Assembly: GCA_038501195.1 (NCBI GenBank)
Contig: JBBPUQ010000003.1
Coordinates: forward strand, 3,054,501 to 3,118,500
Direction of reading: 5' to 3'
DNA: 64,000 nt
Source: Nemania diffusa
Taxonomy: Eukaryota > Ascomycota > Sordariomycetes > Xylariales > Xylariaceae
Position numbers and translations under genes: made by a program. Under the pieces are notes generated by a model, which did not search any database, was not told where the DNA came from, and saw only the letters and a program-made list of their open reading frames with translations. The stretch's first letter is position 1. Each line of letters starts with the position of its first letter. Of the stretch, positions 11,273-21,556 are shown in pieces.

Positions 11273-12694
11273 TCACGCATTAGATACCCTCCAAACAAGC
11301 TTCTCACCACTCACACCTTCTCGCATAATATTCAGTGCTTTATTTGCCCTCTCCAATAGAGTCTCTCCCTCTATAATTCTGTACCGACTGGGTTGCACGA
11401 CCCCCTGTGCTAGCAAAGTCGGCACGATCTCCGTCTGAAGTTTCTCACGGAACATCTCGTTCTATGTCAGGGGGGGTGGCGTTAGTCAACAATTCTCACC
11501 GTCAGACGGGGATCCCCAACTAGGGGAGGGGAGGCACAAGAGCAGTCCGGCTCCTCCTTTTCTCAGGTTAGTCAACTCACCTTGGCATAGAAAAAGGTCC
11601 GGACGCCCGAGACGTCCACGCCGGCGGCCCATGCGGCGCTGGCCCGGGCGTCCATGGAGTACTCCGGCGCCGCGTCGGCGCGCGCGTGCCTCACGATGAC
11701 GGGGAGCATGACAGCGACCGTGCTGCCGCGCTGCGCGACCTTCGAGAGCGGCGCCACGCTGCCCTCCAGCGAGCCGATGCAGTCGACGACGAGCGGGAAG
11801 GCCGGTGCCTCGCCTGGCTTTGCGCTGCTGAGCAAGTCGTCGACGACGGTGGCGCTCCTGTAGTCGTAGACCTGCGATGCCCCGAGCGCCTTGACGTGCG
11901 CGTGGTGCTTGGGCGAGGCGGTGGCGGTGATGTGCGTGTACCCGTAGTACTTCAGCACTTGGATGGTGAACTGCCCCACGGAGGAGGCGGCGCCCCAGAT
12001 GAGAATGCGCTCGGCGGCCCGGGGAGGCTGGTAGTCTGCCGGCTTGGGCCATGGGACTGGGAGCTTCAGGTCTGCTGAGATGGTGTTGAAGGCGGTGATT
12101 AGGCCCTCGGGAAGAGTCACGGCTTCTTCAAGTGAATAGCCTTCCGGTATCTATGAATTCATGAGCCCCTGAATCGTCAAACCCCCTTGCCCCCCTCCGT
12201 AGGTATTGGGTGTGTGCGATGATCTTACCTTGCCATACAACCATTCGGGCGCAGTCGAGTACTCCTGATGGGTACTCCAACTATAACCGCTGGAGTCAAT
12301 AAATACTCTTTTACGAAGTTCTAGAGCTCCCGAAACATACCCCTGGGACATTTCGGGAGCTCTCAAGTTACTAGAAAGGGAAGAAAATGACTCCAGCGGT
12401 AACTCACGCGGGCTCTCGGGGCGCAAAACCGAAGACCTTGTCCCCGACCTCGAAGTGCTTGACATCGGGTCCAACTTCGACGACTACACCCACACCGGTA
12501 GACCCTGTCTGCATGGGGTGCTTGACCAGAAGGCCGCCGTCGGCTTGGTGAAGATCGAGCGGCGTAGATGCTGTGTACTTCATGCTGATCCTGATCTCAT
12601 CTCCTTTCGGAGAGATGGTTGGGAACTTGCGGACTTCGTACGGAGTCTCAGTGTCCACGAGCACAAGACCATCGTGAGTATGTTGTTTGGACAT
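11273..12694 (-). CDS. Zinc-independent MDR oxidoreductase (enoyl reductase/alcohol dehydrogenase-like)
   Basis: Four exons (12694-12408, 12280-12229, 12150-11581, 11461-11273) join in frame to a 365-residue medium-chain dehydrogenase/reductase. This is the size of fungal trans-acting enoyl reductases and TOXD-like proteins. The N-terminal GroES-like domain is exons 1-2 (GVGVVVEVGPDV, GDKVFGFAP). The NADPH-binding Rossmann fold starts near residue 160 with WGAASSVG at 165-172. Exon 4 supplies the conserved EGETLLERANKALNIM end. No structural-zinc cysteine cluster is visible, so a zinc-independent quinone or enoyl reductase role is favoured; the substrate is unknown. It is divergent from the ERG24-type gene at 13356 with 661 bp between starts. 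Two oddities: intron 1 is a complete palindrome (12281-12407), and exon 3 is far more GC-rich at third positions than the other exons. Confidence 0.9.
11462..11580 (-). other. MDR gene intron 3 with duplicated donor/branch-like block
   Basis: A 119-nt phase-0 intron running GTGAGT to CATAG. The sequence GTGAG-TTGACTAAC at its 5' end recurs near its 3' end as GTGAG-AATTG-TTGACTAAC, so a branch-point-like element occurs twice, once only a few bases after the donor. Only the downstream copy is positioned to act as the branch site. Confidence 0.7.
12281..12407 (-). repeat. Palindromic MITE-like/introner-like element forming intron 1 of the MDR gene
   Basis: Read on the minus strand, the intron starts GTGAG-TTA and ends TTA-TAG. 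Immediately inside lie inverted copies of CCGCTGGAGTCA (12 bp exact). A second pair of arms, AGAGCTCCCGAAA, flanks a short central loop containing CCCAGGGG. Nearly the whole 127 nt can therefore fold into one hairpin. The TTA trinucleotide on both sides could be a target-site duplication of the 3-bp type made by PIF/Harbinger-like elements. The splice sites lie directly outside, and the branch-like TTGACT lies in the right terminal repeat. Splicing here joins the frame as GC|T (Ala-Trp), so the intron assignment is firm. No second copy was found in the window. Confidence 0.85.
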
Positions 12695-13355
12695 TATTGC
12701 TAAGTGATTCTTAGGGACTATGAGGGAGGATTTTGGGGCTATGCGTGTTGTAGAGTCTGTGATGCTGAGGAGAATGCCATCTCCAACACTGCTCTTCGCC
12801 CCTTATATACCTACTCAATCTATTCACGACATGTTGTCGCTATGGCATTTCGTAATGGCACTCATGACTCTGCTTAATAACCATAGCTAAATAACTAAGC
12901 AGCATCATGGCCAAAAAGGGAAACATATCCCGATTCTATTTATGTGTAGTGAGAGTGACACTAGTCTAAACTTCTAGTAGTTAGATCCATATAGGTTAGA
13001 TGATGTGGCTCAAGCACTATAAACGTGGCTAATACTGTAGCTTCACAATACACCAGCCACATTTAATTAGGGCGCTGCGGCTGACCGAAAGTAATTGTCA
13101 ATGTAATTGTCATCACTGCCGGAACGCTGCTCTTCCGTCACGTACGAGAGCCAGTCCGAGTACGAAGACGCGTGCCAAGCCACACATGTAGACTGCCAAC
13201 GTGCCCCTAATTACGTCGCTCAATATTTAAACACAGCTTTGCTCCACCATTGCGTCGACGACCAGCGCAAAAAAGGCGAGCGAGAGAGTCAATAAACACC
13301 TCACTCTTGCACACTCTCTTAGTTACTAGCAAGTGTTCGAATCTTCAGATTTATC
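12695..13355. promoter_or_regulatory. Bidirectional promoter between the MDR and sterol reductase genes
   Basis: The 661-bp space between two divergent start codons. A TATA-like TATTTAAA lies at about 13225, some 130 bases before the sterol reductase ATG. No further gene fits here. Shared regulation of the two genes is possible but not shown by any specific motif I can name. Confidence 0.45.
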
Positions 13356-14894
13356 ATGGCACCTCACTACGAGTTTGGCGGCCCGTAAGTGCTGCACGCA
13401 TCCGATAACAACCGTATTTACTAACAACGTCAAGGCTAGGTGCTGCGGGCATCGTGTTTGGGCTTCCAGCACTCCTGTACACATTCGCATTTGCCTGCAA
13501 TGATATTTCTGGCTGCCCTACCCCGTCTCTGCTGGAACCGAGTACTTTTAACTTAGAAAAATTTAAGTCTGAAATAGGCTGGCCTGGCTGGGGTGGCCTT
13601 CACAGCTGGGAGGTTACTGGTGTCACTCTCGGATACCATCTCTTTAGCTTAATTCTATGGAGAATCCTGCCTGCAGAGGATGTGCTCGGTACTAAGCTGG
13701 TGCAGCATGGCCGTCCGTTAAAATATCGCATGAACGGTCAGTATCCGATATTTACCCTCAACCACTGTGAATAATTAATTAATTATTGTAGCTTTTTCGT
13801 CCACTCTCGTCCATCTAGCAATTTGTGCTGTTGGGACATACCTCAAGGGCGCCGACTTCATTGTTTGGACTTATATTGCGGACAATTACGTCCAACTGCT
13901 AACTGCTAACGTCCTTATTGCTACGGTGCAAGCCATTCTTGTTTATATCAAGAGCTTTAGCGTTGACACCAACTACCCGAATAAGGACATGCGTGAGCTC
14001 GCAGCCGGCGGGCACACTGGAAACCTCATGTACGATTTTTACATTGGACGTGAACTGAATCCCCGTATTACACTGCCCTTCTTTGGCGAGATTGATCTCA
14101 AGACGTTCAACGAGATGCGCCAGGGTCTTACTGGATGGATCATCATGGATTTGGCCTTCGTCGCTAAGCAATATCGAAACTACGGTTATGTTTCTGACAG
14201 CATCGTTTTCGTTTCTGCCTTCCAGGCCTTCTACGTGCTCGACGGACAGTATCTCGAGGCTGGAATCATGTCGATGATGGACATTACTACCGATGGCTTC
14301 GGTTTTATGTTGTCATTCGGTGACCTTGCTTGGGTGCCATTCCTGTACTCTACCCAGACCCGTTACCTCTCTGTATACCCAGTTCACCTCGGATGGTCTG
14401 GTGTTGCTGCTGCCAGTGCTGTATTTGCTACAGGCCTATACATCTTCCGAGCAGCCAACTCGCAGAAGAATCTTTTCCGCAGTAACCCCAACGATCCGAA
14501 AGTGGCCAACTTATCCTTCCTGCAAACAAAACGAGGCACAAAACTTCTCACTGCCGGCTGGTGGGGAAAGTCTCGTCACATTAACTACTTTGGAGATTGG
14601 TTGCAAGCATCGCCCTTTAGCTTGCCGACCGGTATCTCCGGTTACACCATTCTCTCTGCTGGCAGCACTGTTGCTACTGCGCATGTCGCTAAGATGCTGG
14701 ATGGGCGTGTGGTCGCCCAGGATCAAGCCAAGGGCTGGGGCGTGTTGTTCACGTACTTTTATGTGCTCTACTTCGGCGTTCTCCTCATTCACCGCGAGGG
14801 AAGAGACGATGCTGCATGTGCAAAGAAATATGGTGATGACTGGGCCAAGTACAAGAAGCAAGTCAAGTACCATATCCTGCCCTACGTCTACTAG
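13356..14894 (+). CDS. ERG24: ERG24-type C-14 sterol reductase
   Basis: Three exons (13356-13384, 13435-13736, 13792-14894; introns of 50 and 55 nt) encode 477 residues. Membership of the ERG4/ERG24 family is clear from signature 1, GNLMYDFYIGRELNPR at residues 187-202, and signature 2, LIHREGRDDAACAKKYGDDW at 442-461. Family proteins are multi-pass ER membrane enzymes that reduce a sterol ring double bond with NADPH. Length and motif spelling favour the C-14 (ERG24) branch over ERG4, acting after CYP51 in ergosterol synthesis. Hydrophobic segments occur from about residue 12 (GAAGIVFGLPALLYTFAF) onward. The first coding exon is only 29 nt. Filamentous fungi often carry several ERG24 paralogues; whether this is the housekeeping copy cannot be told. 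The divergent MDR neighbour is not a usual ergosterol gene. Confidence 0.93.
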
Positions 14895-16623
14895 ACCACA
14901 GACGAAATGGCTTCATGGCCCTCACAAACCGATTGACTTCGAGGCTTGCATAGGTGGGGGATTGTGTAAAAGGAACCAAGGTGTTTGAGAGGTTTGGGAG
15001 ATTGGACAGAATGGAAGGTGTATTGTCTAAAGGTTGATAACTCCTAATATATAATGACATACCCAACGATTCGCATCATTATATCACATCCTTTCCGATT
15101 TCCTATATCCTAACGAACTGCAGACAAAAATCTTAAAACTTAATCAGCCCCTTCTAGACCATCTCCAATCTCTTGAGCCACCTCAAACCACTGCTTCACG
15201 CTATGATGATCTAGAAGCTGACGATCGCATGTTGACTCATGTGAGCTTTTCGACTGACCGCTGAAATTGCTAAGCAGCAATGCAGGTTCACTGAACATTG
15301 GACGAGCCTCATGTCGTAATTCAAATAATCTGGAGGCAAAGTCAGTTGCTCTGCCCTAATACGGCAGGTCTGTTGAATATAGTATTGCTGACCCAAGCCA
15401 CATCCAATCAGCTCAACCCTCATGAATACAGCGGGGCCGAAGCAATGCCGGCTCCTCTCGCGCGCGCAGGTCGCTGTAGCAATTTTAGCTTGCAGGCGGA
15501 TTTTCATGATCAGTACCTAGGTAATGCTGATCCTCTCGCCTAGACTACCTAATGCGTCTCTTAGGCTTAGCAGGATGGCTCCCAAGCTTAGGCTTTTTGA
15601 CAAGTAAAATAACCAGTTGGCTGGTTTCATTCTAGGGGGCTAACTGCTTGATATGGAAGGTTGTACAATTCGCCTCCCTTTTTCTGCAATATGCTCTATA
15701 TAGAGATATTCCGGATCCCATAAAATGGCATGTGCAATTAAACATAAATACACTGTATCATCAGCACCTCCATCTATGCGTAGTAGATACCTAGACAACC
15801 TGCCTTCCCTATCCAGTAGCACCTAAAAATATGGTCATCCTTCTAGTGCCAGCGCCGCTCTTGCTAAGCTCGAGAGACGCTATGAGTCTGGGCAAACGCC
15901 TAATTGCTAAAAGCTATCCATATGTAAGAAAGCGCTTTAACAAAATCACTCGTCTGGCGCAACAATTGGATAGACTGTCGGGGCATCGCGGAGGTGCTGA
16001 TACCATCTCGCTCTCACATTTTTGGCTGACCTCAGCATGAGCCGGGTTAATTTCCCATCAGATCACTCACTGCGCTTTTCACCTGACGGTTCCTAGTAGC
16101 CTACTTGTCCGTTAGAGCATTTTAGAATCAGAAAGGCCTCTAGTATCTGGCAATATTGGCTCCTCGAGAGATAGAAAGTATTAATCGCAAAACAACAATA
16201 CCAGACCTTTTTTTTTAATTACTTACTCATGTGTATTTCAGACAAGCCGTGAATGGTTCCCAGCAAACCGGCCCAGGCGGCCCCGTAGGTACGGAATCCG
16301 GGTTTCTGGAGCCCTACGTAGATGGTAGCATGCATCCTAATTTGAGACTTGGAGCTTACTAAACGCCGACCTAACGGTTCAGTCACAGTAGTGGACAGGG
16401 TCGGCAGGTCAGCTGGGGTTACCGACGCCGCCAGCCCTGCCTAGCAATTTCGGGTACCATATGCAGGGTCACCGGGTTTAAGAACAGGACGAATTGCCAC
16501 TGGTAATTGATCTAAGGGCCTATAAGTATGGAGTCATAGCCCGCAAGCCGGAACACCTTGCGAAGGTAGCCCAGCGACCGCCCATTGCCTCGAAACCGAG
16601 GAGAAGCAACTAACTAGCTAACG
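14895..16623. other. Intergenic region upstream of the GH55 gene
   Basis: No gene is supported. The 3' part is the GH55 promoter. A TATA-like TATAAGTA is at 16521-16528, about 100 bases before the ATG, and a CTGGGG (CreA-like SYGGRG) core lies near 16413. The 5' part has the sterol reductase 3' region and short unconvincing frames. Confidence 0.5.
16521..16528 (+). promoter_or_regulatory. TATA-like element of the GH55 gene
   Basis: TATAAGTA located 96-103 bases upstream of the start codon at 16624, a usual distance in filamentous ascomycetes. Confidence 0.5.
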
Positions 16624-19467
16624 ATGAAGACCTTCCACGCGGCTTTGCTCTTGCTGGCTGGGGTTGTTGCCTCGCCAACGCCCAGGGGAGATGGCAACGA
16701 CACGGTTCTAGCTGCTCGGGCCACCAGTTTCTGGTATGCGAACTTCGACCATACCGGTGCTCCCCGTGGATACGCTCCAGACCTCGATGGCGACTTCAAC
16801 TATCCTGTCTATATGGCAGTTAGCCCAGGCGATGGGGCTGGCATTCAGAACGCAATCAATGCTGGCACTAACGGCGCCACTCGACATCCTGAGTGGTTGG
16901 CATCTCAACCAAGAGTATGTCGGGTCGCTCCTTGGAGAAAGACAGGAGCTAAACGTGGTAATAGGTTGTGTACATACCGCCCGGCACTTATTCTATTAGC
17001 CAGACTATACGGATGAACGTAAGTAATTCTCTGAGTCTCTGCTGCTTTTTCTAGTAGTTCGTAAAGACATGAAGGCTCCTTTAGAAATACGCATAGAGCA
17101 CGCTCCAGATGGCGATCACTGACTCTGGGTGTTACAGACGGATACTATCTTGATGGGTGATGCGACAAACGTAAGCTATAACCCACCATAGGGTGATTCC
17201 ACAATATGAAGCTCATCAGGTTTTCGTAGCCACCGATTATCAAAGCAGCAGCCGGGTTTTCCGGGGACCAGACGCTCATTTCTGGTAAGATTTAGCTGGT
17301 CGAAATGTTATGATTTTGTCTAACTAATGAACATAGGCCAAGATCCGGGGACGTCTGTTATGGGAGAACTGTCCTTTGCTGTTGGCCTGAAGAACTTAGT
17401 GCTTGATACCACGAGTATTGCGGGAGGTAAATATTTTCTTAAATCAGCTACCCATGTCCTTGCTGTACTATATGCTAAAATCCGATAGGCAATGCGTTCA
17501 CCGCTCTGTACTGGGGCGTGGCTCAAGCAGCTCAGCTACAGAATGTCAAGATTACCATGTCCTCTTCTAGCAATGGTAATGGGCACACGGGCATTTTGCT
17601 TGGGCGGGGTTCTACTCTTGGCCTCTCGGATGTGAGGATTGAGCGCGGTCAAGTACGTCTCTCTACCTACCGTGTTGCCGCCTCACCATGAAGTACTAAT
17701 CAAGCACTATGCAGAATGGAATCTGGCATAACGGACACCAACAGGCACTATATAAATCCATTTACTTTTACCAGAACACAGTTGGCATGCTAATCTCTGG
17801 AGGCGCCACTATCAGCATTATCGCCCCTACCTTTGAGACTTGCGGAACCGGTGTTCTGAATACGGGCGGTGATCCTTGGATCGCACTAATAGATGCTGTG
17901 TCTATCAACTCTGGCATCACCTTTGTTACTACTGGATATCCTTCCTTCCTGATTGAAAACCTCAGCAAAGATACTAGCTCCATTATTGCGCAAGGGCCAT
18001 CGGGTACTATCCTCGGTGCTCAAAGCCACGTCAATACCTTTACTTACGGAAATACGGTCAACCGAAACCCAATCTATGGAGCGACAACAACCACCAACAC
18101 TCGTCCTAGTCAACTCGCGCCAAACGGCAAGTACCCAGTGCTGCCAGCACCGAACTATGCCTCAAATCCCGTCACCGACTTTATCAATATTAAGGATCCC
18201 AATCAGAATGGAGGTTTCACCGTTCTTGGCGACAATACTAAGGATGAGTCGGGTGTTCTAAATCAGGTTCTTCAATTCGCAGCCAATGCCAACAAGATTG
18301 CATATTTTCCGTTCGGCAAGTACCGAGTAGACAACACCCTCCTAATTCCGAAGGGGTCTCGAATTGTAGGTGAAGCGTGGGCGACTATTACGGGAAATGG
18401 CGCCAACTTCAAGGACGCGAATAACCCACGTCCTGTAGTTGCTGTTGGGAATGGCGGTGACGTCGGGACGGCGCAGATCCAAGACATGCGATTCACAGTC
18501 AGCGACGTTCTCCCGGGCGCCATCATTCTGCAATTCAATATGGCGGGATCTTCCCCTGGTCAGGTAGCCCTCTGGAATTCTCTTGTGACGGTCGGCGGGA
18601 CTCGTGGCGCTTCAGCGCTGACGAATACCTGTACTGATCCCAAAAACGAGTGCAAGGCCGCGTTTCTCGGTATACATTTCGCGCCCACATCTTCCGCGTA
18701 TGTCGAGAACGTCTGGAACTGGGTCGCGGATCACATTACCGAGAGCTTCACCGGTGGGTCTAACATTGCCGGCAAGGGTGGTGCGCTCGTCGAATCGACC
18801 AAGGGCACCTGGCTACACGCTCTGGGCAGCGAACATTGGTGGCTATACCAATTGAACATTCGCAACGCTAACAACGTATTGGTCTCGCTGTTACAGTCTG
18901 AGACGAACTACGATCAAGGAGACAATGTGCAGCAAACGCCTCCAGCGCCCGTAAGTTATAAAATTCTCAATATTTCAAAACTCAAAGATCACGCTCTAAA
19001 TGACAATGACTAACCCCGCTTGTTGCAGTGGACGGCCGACGTGACTAACTGGGGCGACCCGGATTTCTCGTGGTGCAGCGGCGGCGACACGCGCTGTCGA
19101 ATGGGCTTTGCAAACTACATCAACGGGGGCTCTAACATCTACACGTATGCCTCGGCCAGCTGGGCCTTTTTTTCAGGCCCCGGATATCAGTCGTGTGCAG
19201 GCGCCTACGAATGCCAGGGTAAGTCGAGTCTTATAAGTTGATTTTAACCTTATCATTACAAGATTAGAAATACTAATGACTCGTGTCGCGATAGATTACA
19301 TGCACTGGATTTCGAGCACACCGTCCAATCTCCAAGCATTCGGCCTATGCTCCAAAGACACGTACGCCACGCTCCGCCTCGCTGATGGCACTGCCATCGT
19401 CTCGCAAAATGGCTTTACAGGTAGTTGGTCTGGCGGCGGCGGTGATGTCGGTCGTTATACGCCGTAA
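16624..19467 (+). CDS. Secreted GH55 beta-1,3-glucanase
   Basis: Nine exons (16624-16914, 16965-17018, 17138-17170, 17230-17284, 17337-17426, 17489-17652, 17715-18950, 19029-19218, 19295-19467) join without a frame break to 761 residues, the normal GH55 size. Residues 1-18 are a signal peptide (MKTFHAALLLLAGVVAS). The mature protein has the two tandem pectate-lyase-3-like beta-helix halves of GH55: one begins near the GDGAGIQNAINAG motif, the second near GFTVLGDNTKDESGVLNQ. Other family blocks are PPGTYSIS, LPAPNYAS, GKYRVDNTLLIPKGSRIVGE and the Cys-rich C terminus (FSWCSGGDTRCRMGF, SCAGAYEC). GH55 enzymes release glucose or short oligomers from laminarin-type beta-1,3-glucan outside the cell, for fungal wall turnover, nutrition or mycoparasitism. 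Exons 2-6 are very short (33-164 nt), with six introns in the first 1.1 kb, yet all splice sites are canonical, so the gene looks intact. Confidence 0.95.
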
Positions 19468-21556
19468 AATGGGGTAGCACATATATAGCACATAGACGAT
19501 TGGTAAATAGTTATACGATCTATCAGCGATCTGGAACCACTGTTGTTTGCACTGGTCTGGTCACGTGCTTTGCTTGACTTTGACGTTACTTCGTAATCGT
19601 TACCCAGTGTTTCAACTATCTTCTATTTCATATTTGATAACGCCGTCGTCAGGCAGAAATATTAGAGGCACATGCTGGATAATCCAGTACATACGCAGTA
19701 TGGTATAGACCGATCCCCTGCCTCGGCAATAAAGCGGCCAGCACATTCACAAGCTTAGGATCTTTTCTCGCATGTCATCCTGCTGTGTATTACTTGTTAA
19801 GTTAACCGGGAAGAGCTGGGTCAATGCACACCGATGATGCTAGACCCCCTGTTCGACGATACGGAACCCCTCATTTGCCAACATGTGACGCCCAACAAAA
19901 GCCACAGAGTCATCGTCACCTCTTTCACCTACAGGGATTATAATTTTTTTCTGGTATATCGCGATAAACAAATTCGCAAAACTTACCTAAATAAATAGTC
20001 AACTACCGTAGATAGTAAAAGACCTATGCAAAAGAATCCAAGTACTCGATAGCTCATAACCGATGGCCTACTAAATAAAAATCTACAGCAACTACTTTCC
20101 CCTTCCCTCTCACTACGCTTTAGCTCATTCACGTCATTGGCCGACGGTCTACTCACAGAAACCACAAAAGTAAGACATAAGGTAGTGTTATAACACTGTA
20201 TATGTCTATATATATATATGGAGCTTTGGATATCACAGCATAGGCTAGTGCAGACAATAAGCATTATATTGTAATGACATTCGTCTGTGCATTTCTAGCT
20301 CATTAGATAGGATGTTCTTTACTGCCCAATACACCCACAGCATTGGCACAATAGAAAGTGCGCTTAGCCCTGTTCATATTAGTTTGTAGGGGATGCCCGA
20401 GACAAGGGACCCTCCCCCGCAGTCTTCCCCGCATAGGCTTGTAACTATTCGTCAGATGGGAGGCTGGGGAATTCAAGTTTTTGACTGACTGTAGATCTTC
20501 TACCTCAGAACTATACGTGTAAAAATCATATGGGTAGTCTTTGTGAAAACATCATAGGGTGCACCAGGTAGCAGATACTACAGAGATGGCTCCTACCCAA
20601 AGTTAAAAATTCAAAACTGTAGTTTTGTGTGTTCAATTTTCATTTCATCCTTAGCCTCACCCTCACTCACACTGTCGTACCATTATGACTGCAGAAAATC
20701 ACAAGCATGAAGCCGCCAAAAACCGGATACCGGGACAGGGGTAGGGGTGCTGGTAATGTACGGCTTGCCGAGTTCTCTAGCTCCTCTAGTTACGCCACAA
20801 CCGCACAACTGCCGTTCCTAGTAAGACGTCGCCCCGGGCGGGCATCCAATCCTGCCAACGCCAGCCTGGGACTTACACAGTTAGTGCTCTTGCACTTGCC
20901 CGCCCTGCCGAGGCTTTCGGGTCTTGAGGGCATGACCTCACTCGACTACATACAGTACTCCATTTCCACGGATCGCGAGATGTAACGTAAGAATAGTGGA
21001 GTATCAGGGTGACCGCACCTGGGTCTGCATACCCTATCTATCGTGCACACTCCGATGTAGTATCTCCGATCGAATGAGGATAGCAGCATCGCTCTCACGA
21101 GGTATGCATTTTCTCTAAGTGGGTGTCAATAATCAGCGCTATCTCTAGTCTGTCTAGGTAGGTTACCAACGAGGTTACCTTGCCCTCCTCATCGAACTCG
21201 CATGGCGATGGGGAAGACGTTGGGGTTGAGCCGTTACCGCTCTTTTTCCCTTTGTGCGAGTAAGCTTTTGTAGCCGAATCCAGAACTTTGTCGCACAGGT
21301 TTACCCCGAACTTTCGCGGGGTTGACGTGAATTTTGTGAGTGGGGAGCCTTAATAAAGGTCTGGATTCCCCGTTGGTTCCCAAACTCTTGGACTGATAGA
21401 TAGTTTGGTACATCTTAGATTTGTAGATCTAGATTGGATCTCGCCTCTATTCCTGCATTTTCTTCATTTTTGGTTTCATCTTGTCTAGAGTGAATTGGTA
21501 TTAGCTAAAGGGTCTATTAGACAGAGCTGAGCAAAGGCGTTCTCGCTGGCCTCGAG
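19468..21556. other. Intergenic region between GH55 and transporter genes
   Basis: No gene is supported. The right part is the transporter promoter and leader, containing an ACCCCG-N8-CGGGGT inverted repeat (21303-21322) that includes a GCGGGG core, and CT/T-rich leader sequence just before the ATG at 21557. Confidence 0.5.
21303..21322 (+). promoter_or_regulatory. Candidate CreA-type inverted site upstream of the transporter
   Basis: ACCCCG and CGGGGT form an inverted repeat with an 8-base spacer, 235 bases before the transporter start. GCGGGG fits the SYGGRG consensus recalled for the carbon catabolite repressor CreA/CRE1. Carbon repression of a sugar transporter would make sense, but this is inferred from consensus only. 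Confidence 0.35.

Noticed and set aside
11486..12078. Long open frames on both strands overlapping the MDR exon 3 (up to 188 residues)
   Set aside because: They are Arg/Ala/Gly-rich by-products of GC-rich codons in the true frame, which carries the Rossmann motif and splices cleanly.
14293..14988. 231-residue alternative frame over the sterol reductase
   Set aside because: The other frame carries both ERG4/ERG24 signatures.
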